The notes: generated from the sequence alone by a model not told the origin. Shown: positions 15,518 through 24,523, counted from the first letter of the stretch. The stretch: DNA of 60,520 nucleotides from Streptosporangiaceae bacterium (GCA_019245115.1 JAFARZ010000130.1:1-60520); one strand, 5' to 3'. Program-made: numbers and translations.

Positions 15518-17142
15518 CGGCGGATCAGGAACGGGCCGAGCGCCAGCGCGCCGACCGGGGCCGACCCGAAGCACTCCAGCGCGTCCCGCGGGTCGTCCAC
15601 CATCGGCCGGCCGGCCGTGTTGAGGCTGGTGTTCACCACCGCGGGCAGGCCGGTGAACTGCTCGAATCTGATGAGCATGCGGGCCACCAGCGGCTCGTCG
15701 GCCGCGTCGACGGTCTGCACGCGGGCGCTGCCGTCCACGTGCGTGACGGCCGGCAGCCGGTCCCGCCACACCGCACGCACGTTGTGGGTGAACAGCATGT
15801 ACGGCGACGGCAGCGGACCACCGGAAAATATGCCCGCCGCCCGGTCGGCCAGCACCATGGGTGCGATCGGCCGGAACTGCTCCCGGCCCTTGATGGCGTT
15901 CAGCCGGTCCAGGTTGGCGACGTAGCCGGGGTGGGCCAGCAGCGAGCGGTGGCCGAGCGCGCGCGGCCCGTATTCCGACCGGCCCTGGAACCAGGCCACC
16001 ACGTCGTCCGCCGCCAGCAGGCTGGCGACGGCCGCCGCGATGTCGGCGGGCCGCTCGTACGCCACCCCGGCGCTGACCAGCCAGGCTTCGATCTCGTCGT
16101 CGGTCCACTCACGGCCGAGCGCGGCCGAAGGCATGGGCGCGACCCGGTCGCCGAGGTCATGCGCGACCGCGAGCGCCGCGCCGAGCGCGGTCCCCGCGTC
16201 ACCCGCCGCAGGCTGCACCCACACCTGGCCGAACGGGCCCTCCCGCAGGATCCGCGAGTTCGCGACGCAGTTCAGTGCGACGCCGCCGGCCATGGTGAGG
16301 GCGTGCTCGCCGGTCTGGTCGTGCAGCCAGCCGGTCAGCTCGAGCAGCACCTCCTCCAGCCGGAGCTGGACGCTCGCGGCCAGGTTGGCGTGCTCGGCGG
16401 ACCACTGCTCGCCGGCCTCCACCCGCTTGACGAAACTGCTCCAGTCCACCGGTTCGACGCGGAAGCCGCCGTCGCCGGTCGCGTACACCAGGCGCCGGAA
16501 CTCGGCGATCATGGCGGGCTCGCCGTACGCCGCCAGCGCCATCACCTTGTATTCGTCGCTGGACCGCCGGAAGCCGAGATGCTCGGTCGCCTCCTCGTAG
16601 AGGAGCCCGAGGGAGTGCGGCAGCGCCTGGGCGGCCAGTTCGGTCAGCTCGCCCGCTCTTGACCGGCCGGCCCAGTGAGAGCGGGCCTCACCGCGGCCGT
16701 CGCATACCAGCACCGCCGAGTCGGGGAACGGGGCGGCCAGCGCGGTCGACGCGGCGTGCGCCAGGTGGTGCGGCACGAACCGGGTGATCGCTGGATCCAG
16801 GCCGGGCAGCGCGGTGCGCAGAAACAGCGGCGCGCGCTGTGCGTAGATCGTGCGCAGGCCTTCCCAGTCATCTTCGGTGATGTCCGGGCCGGGCGGCGGG
16901 GCCAGCGCGGGGTCATAGGAATAGGCCACCGCGTCCAGGTCAGCGGGGGACAGGCCCGCTCGGCGCAGACACCAGCGCGCCGCGTTCTCCGGCAGCTCCC
17001 AGGTCGCGAACGGGACCGGCGACTTACCGTGCTTGCGCCGGGTGAAGCGTTCCTCCTCGGCGGCCGCGACGGTCTCGCCGTCGACGACCAGGGCGGCCGC
17101 GGGATCGTGAAAGACCGCGTTGACTCCCAGAACTGAGCTCAT
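15514..17142 (-). CDS. Carbamoyltransferase (NodU/CmcH/TobZ family)
   Basis: 542 aa, the usual length. The N-terminal Kae1-like domain contains VNAVFHDPAAALV and PHHLAHAAS (H125, H126, H129), which bind metal and carbamoyl-adenylate, then GGVALNCVAN. The C-terminal YrdC-like domain has FQGRSEYGPRALGHRSLLA and NTSLN. These enzymes transfer a carbamoyl group from carbamoyl phosphate, through carbamoyl-AMP, to a sugar hydroxyl. In this operon the target is most likely a sugar of the glycan being assembled. It abuts the SDR gene with no gap and overlaps the next GT4 gene by four bases. Confidence 0.93.
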   Translation of the reverse strand: MSSVLGVNAVFHDPAAALVVDGETVAAAEEERFTRRKHGKSPVPFATWELPENAARWCLRRAGLSPADLDAVAYSYDPALAPPPGPDITEDDWEGLRTIYAQRAPLFLRTALPGLDPAITRFVPHHLAHAASTALAAPFPDSAVLVCDGRGEARSHWAGRSRAGELTELAAQALPHSLGLLYEEATEHLGFRRSSDEYKVMALAAYGEPAMIAEFRRLVYATGDGGFRVEPVDWSSFVKRVEAGEQWSAEHANLAASVQLRLEEVLLELTGWLHDQTGEHALTMAGGVALNCVANSRILREGPFGQVWVQPAAGDAGTALGAALAVAHDLGDRVAPMPSAALGREWTDDEIEAWLVSAGVAYERPADIAAAVASLLAADDVVAWFQGRSEYGPRALGHRSLLAHPGYVANLDRLNAIKGREQFRPIAPMVLADRAAGIFSGGPLPSPYMLFTHNVRAVWRDRLPAVTHVDGSARVQTVDAADEPLVARMLIRFEQFTGLPAVVNTSLNTAGRPMVDDPRDALECFGSAPVGALALGPFLIRR

Positions 17143-17856
17143 TTAGGGCCAGCTGCCTTCCTCGGAGGAGGTGATCACCATCTCCTTGATCTCACAGCCG
17201 GGCGGCTGGCGCATGGCGAACAGCACCGCCTGCGCGACGTCTTCCGGCGTGTTGAGCTTCGCGTCGGCCGGGGGCTTGTACTTCTCGTCGCGGCCGTCGA
17301 AGAACGCGGTGTGCATACCGCCCGGCACCACCATCGTCACCCGCACCGTGCCCTTGAGCTCGGCGGCGAGCGCCCGGGTGAAGCCGACCACGCCCCACTT
17401 GGACGCGCAGTACGCGGTCGCGTCCGGCACCGCCCGCAGGCCCAGGGTGGACGCGCACGTCACCACGATGCCCTGGGATCTTGTCAGGTAGGGCAGCGCG
17501 GCTCGTACCACTGCCGCGGTGCCCAGCAGGTTGACCTGGACGACGCGGTCCCAGTCGGCCCCCGGCAGTCCGGCCAGCGGCGCGGGATGGTCGATTCCGG
17601 CCGCGGTGAACACCGCGTCCAGGCCGCCGTGCCGGCCGGCGATCCTGCTCACCGCCGCCTCGGCGGCCCGTGCGTCGGCCAGGTCGGCGAGCTCGGTGTC
17701 AAACCCCGGCGCCTCGGCCAGGTCGAGCACCACGGGGGTGCCGCCGGCCTTGCGCACCGCGGTGGCGACGGCGAACCCGAGGCCGGACGCGCCGCCGGTG
17801 ACCAGCACCGTACCCGGGCTCCGCACACCGCCGTCCGGTGCGATTACCTCTGTCAC
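17143..17856 (-). CDS. Short-chain dehydrogenase/reductase
   Basis: 237 aa classical SDR: cofactor motif TGGASGLG, a DLAEA acidic residue after strand 2 suggesting NAD preference, CAST for the catalytic Ser, and YCASK for Tyr/Lys. It starts with GTG or ATG in the ATGA overlap with the gmhA stop (17853-17856). Its stop abuts the carbamoyltransferase start. A role in oxidising or reducing a heptose or other sugar intermediate is inferred from the operon. No sequence feature fixes the substrate. Confidence 0.9.
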   Translation of the reverse strand: MTEVIAPDGGVRSPGTVLVTGGASGLGFAVATAVRKAGGTPVVLDLAEAPGFDTELADLADARAAEAAVSRIAGRHGGLDAVFTAAGIDHPAPLAGLPGADWDRVVQVNLLGTAAVVRAALPYLTRSQGIVVTCASTLGLRAVPDATAYCASKWGVVGFTRALAAELKGTVRVTMVVPGGMHTAFFDGRDEKYKPPADAKLNTPEDVAQAVLFAMRQPPGCEIKEMVITSSEEGSWP

Positions 17857-18479
17857 TGCGCCATCTCCTCTCCGTGGGCAACCGCCGCTGCGCCGGCGCC
17901 GGCACCGGCACCGGCTGAAAGTTCCGAATCGAAGGCCAGGCAGATCAGATGCAGGGCAACCTCGTGCGCCTCCTGCACAGTCGCCGTCGGCGCCAGCGCG
18001 TCCGGGACATGCACGCAGACCGCCTCATCGCACGCGTCAGCCAGCGGATTCGGCGCCGGGCCGGTGAGCGCCCAGGTGGTCAGGCCTTGCCGCCGCCCCT
18101 CTCCGGCGGCGCGCAGCAGGTTCGGGCTCCGTCCCGACGTGGACAGCGCGATCAGCACGTCGCCGGGCCGGCCGTGGGCGGCCACCTGCCGGGCGAACAC
18201 CTCCTCGTACCCGTAGTCGTTGGCGATAGCGGTCACCGCCGAGGTCTCGGCATGCAGCGCGATGGCCGAGTACGGGTCGCGATCGCTGGCGAACCTTCCG
18301 GTGAATTCGGCGGTCAGATGCTGTGCCTGCGCCGCCGAGCCGCCGTTGCCCGCCGCCAGCAGCCGGCCACCGCGGCACAGGATCACCGCCAGCCGCTGCC
18401 CCCACGTGTCCAGACGCCGCGTGTCCATGACGGTCAGGGCTCCGACCAGCGCCCCGATATGCTGGCGCGCCCGGCTCAT
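17853..18479 (-). CDS. gmhA: Sedoheptulose-7-phosphate isomerase (SIS domain)
   Basis: 208 aa. SIS-fold signatures: LLAAGNGGSAAQAQHLTAEF with the catalytic-type Glu near residue 58, STSGRSPNLLRA for phosphate binding, and a QEAHEVALHLIC helix supplying the His near 172/177. This combination is typical of GmhA, which makes D-glycero-D-manno-heptose 7-phosphate, the first step of nucleotide-heptose synthesis. The last 25 residues are Gly/Ala-rich and not conserved. Overlaps: four bases with the GT4 gene upstream and four with the SDR gene downstream. Confidence 0.9.
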   Translation of the reverse strand: MSRARQHIGALVGALTVMDTRRLDTWGQRLAVILCRGGRLLAAGNGGSAAQAQHLTAEFTGRFASDRDPYSAIALHAETSAVTAIANDYGYEEVFARQVAAHGRPGDVLIALSTSGRSPNLLRAAGEGRRQGLTTWALTGPAPNPLADACDEAVCVHVPDALAPTATVQEAHEVALHLICLAFDSELSAGAGAGAGAAAVAHGEEMAQ

Positions 18480-19687
18480 GCGCGCAGTCCCGGGGCGGCG
18501 CGCAGGGAGTCTGCGCAGCGGGCGTAGGCGCGCATCGTGTTGCCGACCACTCGGTCCATGGCGTAGCGGGCCGTGGCTCGCTTCCGTCCCGCGGCGCCCA
18601 GCGAACGCCGTAGCTCCGGGTCGGCCAGGAGAGTGCGCAGCGCGGCAGCCACCATGTCCGGGCGCCGCGGCGGGATATGGATCCCGGTGACGCCGTCAAC
18701 CACCGTGTCCGCCAGCCCGCCGACCGCGGTCGCCACTACCGGGACACCACATGCCATGGCCTCGACCGGCGCGATGCCGAACGGTTCGTACCAGGGCACG
18801 CACACCGCCGCGTCCGCCGAGCGGTACAGCGACGGCAGGCCGGATTTTGCCACCCGGCCCAGGAACCGCACCCGGTCACCGACGCCGAGCGCGGACGCGA
18901 GTGCTTTCAGCCGGCCGACCTCGGGATCCAGCCGCAGGTCGGCGGGATCCGGGCCGCCGGCGATCACCAGCTCGGCCTCGGGGACCTCGGCCAGCGCGGT
19001 GATCGCGTTGCCGATCCCCTTGCGCGGCACGATCCGGCCCACGTACAGGAAGCGCGGCCTGGCCGTTCGTGCCGCCACCGCGCCGTCCGGCCGGTAGTGC
19101 TGTACGTCCACCCCGCAGGGGATGACCTCCAGGCGGTGCCGGTCGGCGCCCATCCGCAGCAGCTCGAACACCTCGTCCGGGCAGGTGGCGAGGATACGGT
19201 CCGTGTCAGACAGCAGGTCGGTCTCGATCCCGATCCGCTCCGGCGGTGAGGTGTCGGCACTGCCCTGCTCGCGTCGTTTCACCACGCCGAGCGCGTGGAA
19301 GGTGTGCAGCACCGGAAGCCCCAGCGGCTTCGCGGCCCGCACCGCCGCGTACCCCGACATCCAGAAGTGCGAGTGGACGACATGCGGACGCGTAGCCGAC
19401 CATTCCCGGTGGAGATCCGCGGCGAATTCGTCCATGTACGGCAGGAGCATGTCCTTCGGTATCGGCTCCGGCGGCCCGGCCGTGACGTGGTCCACCACTA
19501 CGCCGGGAGTTAGCTGCACCCGGCGCGGCGTGTCCGGGTTGTCCCGGCGGGTGTGTACCACCACCGTCGCGCCGCAGGCGGCGAGACCGGCCGCCAGCGC
19601 CGCGACGTGGACGTTCTGTCCGCCCGCGTCAGCGCCGCCCAGCACCGCAAGCGGGCTGGCGTGCTCGGAGACGATCGCGATCCTCAT
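18476..19687 (-). CDS. GT4-family glycosyltransferase, MshA-like
   Basis: 403 aa from the ATG at 19687. Longer starts would only extend into the end of the preceding gene. The N-terminus reads MRIAIVSEHASPLAVLGGADAGGQNVHVA, very like MshA and sucrose synthase-type GT4 enzymes, followed by VVHSHFWMSGYAA. The donor site is YEPFGIAPVEAMACGVP. The C-terminus overlaps gmhA by four bases. MshA uses UDP-GlcNAc and inositol phosphate, but the operon context here suggests a heptose or modified hexose donor instead. Confidence 0.88.
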   Translation of the reverse strand: MRIAIVSEHASPLAVLGGADAGGQNVHVAALAAGLAACGATVVVHTRRDNPDTPRRVQLTPGVVVDHVTAGPPEPIPKDMLLPYMDEFAADLHREWSATRPHVVHSHFWMSGYAAVRAAKPLGLPVLHTFHALGVVKRREQGSADTSPPERIGIETDLLSDTDRILATCPDEVFELLRMGADRHRLEVIPCGVDVQHYRPDGAVAARTARPRFLYVGRIVPRKGIGNAITALAEVPEAELVIAGGPDPADLRLDPEVGRLKALASALGVGDRVRFLGRVAKSGLPSLYRSADAAVCVPWYEPFGIAPVEAMACGVPVVATAVGGLADTVVDGVTGIHIPPRRPDMVAAALRTLLADPELRRSLGAAGRKRATARYAMDRVVGNTMRAYARCADSLRAAPGLRA

Positions 19688-20789
19688 ACGCGAACCCCCA
19701 CTTCCCTTTTTCATCGCGTGCTTCACTGCGGGCAGTGGAGGCGGCCAGGCTCCGGACCGCCCCAGTTATCTGGCATGAGCTGACCGTCGCAAGGCACGGA
19801 TGGCCTTCGACGGGACAAATACGCGCCCGCGTGCCGGCGCAGGGCGCGTCCTGTGCGCCGAGGACGACATGCGGCACTCCCCATGGGCGCCAGCGCTCGA
19901 GCGGCACCGTCGGCGCGAACAACGAGACCACCGGGGTGTCCACCGCGGCGGCCAGATGAGCCGGGCCGGTGTTGCCGGTCACCACCACAGCGGCGCCGGA
20001 CAGCACGGCGGCCAGTGTGGCAAGGTCGGTCCGGCCGCCCAGGTCAATGCCGTGTTCCCCGGCGACTTGCCTGGTCAGCTCGCGTTCGGCGGGCGATCCG
20101 GTGACGACGACCGGCCAGCCTTCGCCGGCCAGCGCCTTTACGTAGTCCGCACATGCCTCCGGTACTGGCGCGCGCGCCGGTACCGAGGCGCCGGGATGCA
20201 CCACGACGTAGCCTGTCTCGGGCAGGCTCGCCACCCTGGGGTTTCCGGTTGTGGTTGTATCGGTTGTATCGGGCAGGGGAGTGGTCAGCCGCAGCCGGGT
20301 GTCCTCCGGGGCCGGGAACCCGGCCGCGGCGGCGACCGAAAGCATCCGTTCCACCTCGTGCAACCCGGTCTCGGGCAGGTGGTGCCGGACGTCGAGCAGC
20401 GAGCCGGGGTAGTCCTCGCAAGCGGCCGTGATGTGCGAGATGCCGGCCATCCGCAACAGCAGCGCTGTCGGCAGGGGATCTTGATGGAAGGAGGTGAGGA
20501 TGATCGCCTGTCCGGCATCCAGCGCACGCAGCCGGTCCGTTATGCGTAGTACTTCGTCCTGGTGTACCGGGTCAGGCTCCGGATCCACCCAGGGGCAGTG
20601 CCAGGTGAGGATCTGGTCGACGCCCGGCAGCAGGCGAGCCGCCTGTTCACCCCGGGGTCCCGCCAGCAGCACCACGCGCCGCGTCGCCGCGTGGCCCGGG
20701 ATCGCCGGCCCGGCGACGGCCCGGATCGCCGGCCCGGCGAGCAGCACATCGCCCGCACTGTCGAGCCGGACCACCAGTACCGTAAGCAT
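19629..20789 (-). CDS. GT9-family glycosyltransferase (heptosyltransferase-like), first gene of operon
   Basis: 386 aa from the ATG at 20789, followed by LTVLVVRLDSAGDVLLAGPAIRA, the GT9 N-terminal signature. C-terminal blocks are VVVHPGASVPARAP and VVTGNTGPAHLAAAVDTP with SLFAPTVPLERWRPW. The last 59 bases overlap the following GT4 gene, an unusually long same-strand overlap. The segment of residues 200-215 is Thr-rich (TTDTTTTG). It heads the seven-gene operon, with the 1-kb non-coding region upstream as the likely promoter region. Confidence 0.87.
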   Translation of the reverse strand: MLTVLVVRLDSAGDVLLAGPAIRAVAGPAIPGHAATRRVVLLAGPRGEQAARLLPGVDQILTWHCPWVDPEPDPVHQDEVLRITDRLRALDAGQAIILTSFHQDPLPTALLLRMAGISHITAACEDYPGSLLDVRHHLPETGLHEVERMLSVAAAAGFPAPEDTRLRLTTPLPDTTDTTTTGNPRVASLPETGYVVVHPGASVPARAPVPEACADYVKALAGEGWPVVVTGSPAERELTRQVAGEHGIDLGGRTDLATLAAVLSGAAVVVTGNTGPAHLAAAVDTPVVSLFAPTVPLERWRPWGVPHVVLGAQDAPCAGTRARICPVEGHPCLATVSSCQITGAVRSLAASTARSEARDEKGKWGFAYEDRDRLRARQPACGAGRR

Positions 20790-21525
20790 GGGCGCGCCGC
20801 TACCCGCGAGAAGTAAGTGGAAACATGGCGCGACCATGTAGCACCACAACTGAAACGATCGCCCCATCAGCATCGCGTGATGGCCCGCCCGTCCCGCCTC
20901 AGGGATTCGGTCCAGGACGCGACCGGTTATGCCAGCGCCCCGCACCCGTGGCCCCTGTGCGTCCGTCGTCCGTGGCTCGTGTCCGTGATTCCTTCGTGTC
21001 CGTGCGTCGTGTCCGTGTCCGCGTTCGCGCTTCGTGTTCGCGCTTCGTGTTCGCGCTTCGTGTTCGCGCCCAAGCCCCCGCGCGTCCGTACCCCCTATGT
21101 CCCGTGGCTCGGGCGCGGTCAGCCTAGGCCCCTTGCCCTTCCCGCTATTAGTGCGGAAATTCTGTGCTACGCGGAAGTCTGACGGCCGTATTCGTACACG
21201 TAATTTCCAAGTAGCACCGATGTTCCGTATTAACCAGCATCGAGTTCGCTAATCAATGGATATTCAGGGAAATCCGGCGGCGGCGCGAAGCCGAGACTGC
21301 GATTCCCAGGCCGCCTACGCGTCTCCTGTGGCTGACAGACCCTAGCGTTTCAAGCTCCGCATGGGACAGCTCGCCTTGGCCGGCGAAACTTGCGCCCGGC
21401 CCGAAGCGACGTCGCCTACCCTTGCTCCCGCACTCGCAGCCCCTTTGCCTGGGTAAACGCGAGCCTGCCAGGAATCCGCCGGATCCGGGTCGGCGCCGGA
21501 GGCCCGCCGCCCCTTGACCGGCCCT
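20790..21525. other. Long intergenic region without a supported gene
   Basis: About 740 bp between the glycosyltransferase operon (minus) and the operator region of the glycoside hydrolase (plus). Several frames are open by chance in this GC-rich DNA, but none has a ribosome-binding site plus recognisable protein pattern. The stretch near 20985-21075 is a degenerate GTCCGTG/TTCGCGC repeat. The part from 21150 to 21260 is clearly lower in GC than its surroundings and may hold promoter elements. I see nothing else I can name. Confidence 0.6.
21024..21070. repeat. 13-bp tandem repeat
   Basis: Three perfect copies of TTCGCGCTTCGTG (21024, 21037, 21050) and a partial fourth at 21063. They sit inside a wider degenerate GTCCGTG-rich stretch. 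Non-coding, function unknown. Confidence 0.88.
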
Positions 21526-21541
21526 TTGTTAGCGCTCACAA
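21526..21541. promoter_or_regulatory. LacI-type operator 1 of the glycoside hydrolase
   Basis: TTGTTAGCGCTCACAA, a near-perfect palindrome with one mismatch and a central CG. It matches the general TGTTAGCGCTAACA form bound by LacI/GalR-family repressors of carbohydrate genes. Confidence 0.6.
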
Positions 21542-21589
21542 TAACTGCGCTCCCTAGAACCGCCCAGCAGCGCTCGCCAACTACCCAAT

Positions 21590-21603
21590 TGTGACCGGTC
21601 ACA
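21590..21603. promoter_or_regulatory. Palindromic operator 2
   Basis: Perfect 14-bp palindrome TGTGACCGGTCACA with central CG. An identical site lies 43 bp downstream, centre to centre, about four helical turns, so both face the same side of the helix. Confidence 0.65.
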
Positions 21604-21632
21604 TTCAGCCGATGCTCTACTCAGAACAGATT

Positions 21633-21646
21633 TGTGACCGGTCACA
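21633..21646. promoter_or_regulatory. Palindromic operator 3
   Basis: Identical to the 21590 site, and flanked by T and A so the full TTGTGACCGGTCACAT is repeated. It lies 177 bp upstream of the glycoside hydrolase start. The leader between is rich in ACCGGACC-like degenerate repeats. Confidence 0.65.
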
Positions 21647-21822
21647 TAGACCGCCGGACAAGGACCAAGGACCAACGAATCAACGGATCAAGGGCCAACG
21701 GGCCAGCCGAACCCAGCCAGCAGAGACCACATAGACCGCCGGACCAGCCGGGCGACCGGACCGCAGACCACCGAAACCAATCAGCAGAGACCACCGGACC
21801 AGCCGAACCAAAGGAGGATTCG

Positions 21823-23640
21823 ATGACCCGAGCAACGAGACAAGGCCGTCTCGCCGCCGCCGCCGCGGCGGCCGGCCTAGCACTGATGATCCCGCTACTC
21901 GCGCCCGCCCAGAGCGCGGTCGCGGCCGAATCCATGACCGTCAACCTGGCCGCGACGACAAGGCCGGCGACTGCCGTCGGCGAAGGTTTCCTCTACGGCG
22001 TGAGCCAGGACGGCACCCAGCCAGCGGACCAGTTCCTGCTCCCCCTCGGCATCAACGCGTTCCGCGGCGGCGGCCACGCCTCAAGGGGCTGGATCGGGGA
22101 CAACTACACCTTCGGCTCAGGTACCCAGGCGGACGTCACCTCGGTGATCGCGCAGGCCAGGCGCCTGAGCCACGCGCAGTACCAGGTGATCCTGAGCGAC
22201 CTTTACGGCGCGGACGGCGGGCAGCCATCCAACACGATGTACCCGTGCGACAACGGGAACTGCTCCAACTGGGTCAGCTTCCTCGATGCCACCGTCGGCG
22301 CGCTCCAGGCCTCCGGCCTCAAGTTCGCCTACGACATCTGGAACGAGCCGGACATCTCCCTGTTCTGGACGCGAGGCGTGGACAGCACTCAGTACTTCCA
22401 GATGTGGGATACCGCGGCCAAGGAGATCCGGCGCATCGCACCGGGCGCGCTCATCGTCGGACCGTCGGTCGCTTCCACCCCGCAGCAGAATTCCGGCGAG
22501 TGGCAAACCTGGCTCGCCCACACCAAAGCGGCCGGGACGCTGCCCGACGAGATCACCAATCACGACGAAGGAGACGGCGACGACCCGGTCACCGTAGCGC
22601 AGTCGATCGACAGTGATCTGAGCGCCAACGGCATCTCGGCCATACCGCTGTCCGCCAACGAGTATCAGCCGCAGAACCAGCAGTCCGCCGGCCAGTCGGC
22701 CTGGTACCTGGCGCGGTTCGCCCAGTCCGGGTACACCAGCGCGCTGCGCGGTAACTGGAATTGCTGCCTCACGCCCAACCTGACCGGGATCCTCACCCAG
22801 AGCGGCGGCACCTGGCAGGCAACCGGCAACTGGTGGGTGTTCCGCACGTATGCCGATCTCACCGGCTCCCTCGTGTCCACCTCCGGCGAGGTCGGCACCA
22901 CGGCGATCTCCGCCGCCGAGGACAGTTCCGCCCGGCGGGCGGTCGCCATCGTCGGCGACGAGAACGGCTTCACCGGCGCCGCGTCTGTGACGTTCACCGG
23001 GCTGTCTTCGGTGCCCTGGCTGGCGGCCAACGGCAATGTCAACGTCACCGTGTACCGGATTCCGGACCAGTCGCCGCTCAGCTCGCGGCAGGTGGTCCTC
23101 AGCCAGAACATGAGCACCTCCGGCGGCTCCATCACGGTGCCGTTCACGTTCCAGTCCTCACACGACGCGTTCGGGATCTACCTCACGCCTGCCCAGTCGG
23201 GCGGGTCTTTCCCGAGCGGCAACCACCAGCTCGTGATCGGCAACGACGGCCTCTGCCTCGACGTGTTCGGGAATACCAGCACGGCCGGGGCGGCGATAGA
23301 CCAATGGACCTGCAACAGCCAGACCAACCAGCAGTTCCAGTTCGTGCCCGTCTCGGGTGGTTACGGTGAGCTTCAGGCCGAGAACTCAGGCGACGACGTG
23401 GCGGTGTCCGGCAGCTCCACTGCCTCCGGCACCGCTGATATCGTCCAGCAGGCGCCGAACGGAGCCTCGAACAGCTTGTGGCTCCCCGCGCAGCAGTCTG
23501 ACGGCTCCTACCAGTTCCAGAATCAGAACAGCGGCTTGTGCCTGGACGTGCTGGGCGCAGGCAGCAACACCGGGCAGCAGCTCGACCAGTGGCCGTGCAA
23601 GAACGCCGCGGCTACCAACCAGGACTTCACTCCCCGCTGA
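21823..23640 (+). CDS. Secreted glycoside hydrolase (clan-A-like) with C-terminal ricin-B/CBM13 domain
   Basis: 605 aa. The ATG at 21823 has an AAGGAGG site. A longer upstream frame is open but is the repetitive leader. Residues 1-36 are a signal peptide (basic N-region, Ala/Leu core, AVAAES cleavage zone). The catalytic part (about 40-450) has YDIWNEPDISLFW with acid/base E175 and LSANEYQPQ with probable nucleophile E280, as in GH39-like TIM barrels. A beta-sandwich follows. Residues about 465-605 are a ricin-type lectin with GLCLDVFGNTSTAGAAIDQW and GLCLDVLGAGSNTGQQLDQW repeats. It is probably exported and acts on plant polysaccharide. Three LacI-type operators upstream suggest sugar induction. 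The GH family number is uncertain. Confidence 0.85.
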   Translation: MTRATRQGRLAAAAAAAGLALMIPLLAPAQSAVAAESMTVNLAATTRPATAVGEGFLYGVSQDGTQPADQFLLPLGINAFRGGGHASRGWIGDNYTFGSGTQADVTSVIAQARRLSHAQYQVILSDLYGADGGQPSNTMYPCDNGNCSNWVSFLDATVGALQASGLKFAYDIWNEPDISLFWTRGVDSTQYFQMWDTAAKEIRRIAPGALIVGPSVASTPQQNSGEWQTWLAHTKAAGTLPDEITNHDEGDGDDPVTVAQSIDSDLSANGISAIPLSANEYQPQNQQSAGQSAWYLARFAQSGYTSALRGNWNCCLTPNLTGILTQSGGTWQATGNWWVFRTYADLTGSLVSTSGEVGTTAISAAEDSSARRAVAIVGDENGFTGAASVTFTGLSSVPWLAANGNVNVTVYRIPDQSPLSSRQVVLSQNMSTSGGSITVPFTFQSSHDAFGIYLTPAQSGGSFPSGNHQLVIGNDGLCLDVFGNTSTAGAAIDQWTCNSQTNQQFQFVPVSGGYGELQAENSGDDVAVSGSSTASGTADIVQQAPNGASNSLWLPAQQSDGSYQFQNQNSGLCLDVLGAGSNTGQQLDQWPCKNAAATNQDFTPR

Positions 23641-23666
23641 CGACTCCGCTCTCTGATCAGGAAAGA

Positions 23667-23699
23667 CCCGCTGGGCCAGCCTCATGCTGGCCCAGCGGG
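23667..23699. terminator. Bidirectional terminator hairpin
   Basis: Perfect 14-bp stem CCCGCTGGGCCAGC with GCTGGCCCAGCGGG and a five-base loop CTCAT. It lies between the convergent glycoside hydrolase and YaaH-like genes. Confidence 0.88.
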
Positions 23700-23713
23700 C
23701 CCCAAGCAGAGCA

Positions 23714-24403
23714 TCAGAGCTGACGGCGGATACCCGGCTCCTGCTCGGTGCCCAGAATCTGATGCCCGAACTCGCCCTCCAGCGATGTCCGGGCCACCCC
23801 GCGGCGGCCGAGCGGCAGGACGGTACGCCGGAAGCTCTCCTCCAGGAGCAGGGCGAGCCCGCCGTAGAGCGCGAAGACGCCGATCGGCACGCCCAGCCAG
23901 CCTGCCGCCGTCTCCGTCGCCTTGACGCCGGTCGCCTGGTAGACACCGGTGAGCGCGAACCGGCTCGCGGCGAACAGCATGAGAACGCCGAAGGCGGGCT
24001 TGCCCGGGATCGACGCGACGGACATCGCGAGCATCATCGGCACCAGGGTCAGCAGGAAGATGGCGAGCGGCAGGCTGAGACTCCCCGGCGGTCCCCCGAT
24101 CTCGGTCAGCGCGGTCGCGGCCCACACCGCGGCGAATATGCACAGGCCGGTGGCGGCGCCATGGTCCCGGGCCAGGAAGGCGAACAGGCCGGCGAGCAGC
24201 TCCAGCGGCACCACGAACGCGAGCACGATCACCATCAGCTGCCTGCTGTCAGTCAACGGTGCCCAGTGCAGCTCCAGCGCGGTGAGCAGCATGGTCCCGG
24301 CGCCGAACGCGAAGAAGCCGAGCGGCAGGCTGCTCGCCACCGGCCGCAGCATGATACGAACCGCTTCGCCCGGCATCGGCCTCCGGGCGCCGTCAACTGA
24401 CAT
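23714..24403 (-). CDS. Six-helix membrane protein, probable GPR1/FUN34/YaaH (acetate transporter) type
   Basis: 229 aa from the ATG at 24403 with an AGGGAG site. About six hydrophobic segments start at PVASSLPLGFFAFGAGTMLL, which resembles the NPAPLGL first helix of YaaH-family proteins with the Asn-Pro signature altered to Pro-Val-Ala. A charged C-terminal tail (EESFRRTVLPLGRRG) follows the last helix. The family moves acetate or succinate, which would fit the acetate-forming PoxB-like enzyme elsewhere in the window, but that link is inference. The family call is moderate because the core motif is not intact. Confidence 0.55.
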   Translation of the reverse strand: MSVDGARRPMPGEAVRIMLRPVASSLPLGFFAFGAGTMLLTALELHWAPLTDSRQLMVIVLAFVVPLELLAGLFAFLARDHGAATGLCIFAAVWAATALTEIGGPPGSLSLPLAIFLLTLVPMMLAMSVASIPGKPAFGVLMLFAASRFALTGVYQATGVKATETAAGWLGVPIGVFALYGGLALLLEESFRRTVLPLGRRGVARTSLEGEFGHQILGTEQEPGIRRQL

Positions 24404-24523
24404 GGTGTCTCCCTTCACTTTGCGGCCCCGCTTCCCGTGATGGCACGCGCTAACCGCAGGTGAACGTTTGCGCCGAAGATCGCGCGGTAGTCGCACGGGA
24501 GAATGCGGCTTATGGAGGACACG

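Noticed and set aside
20825..21252. Small plus-strand genes in the long intergenic region
   Set aside because: Repetitive Arg/Val/Ser translation from GTCCGTG and TTCGCGC repeats, without initiation signals.
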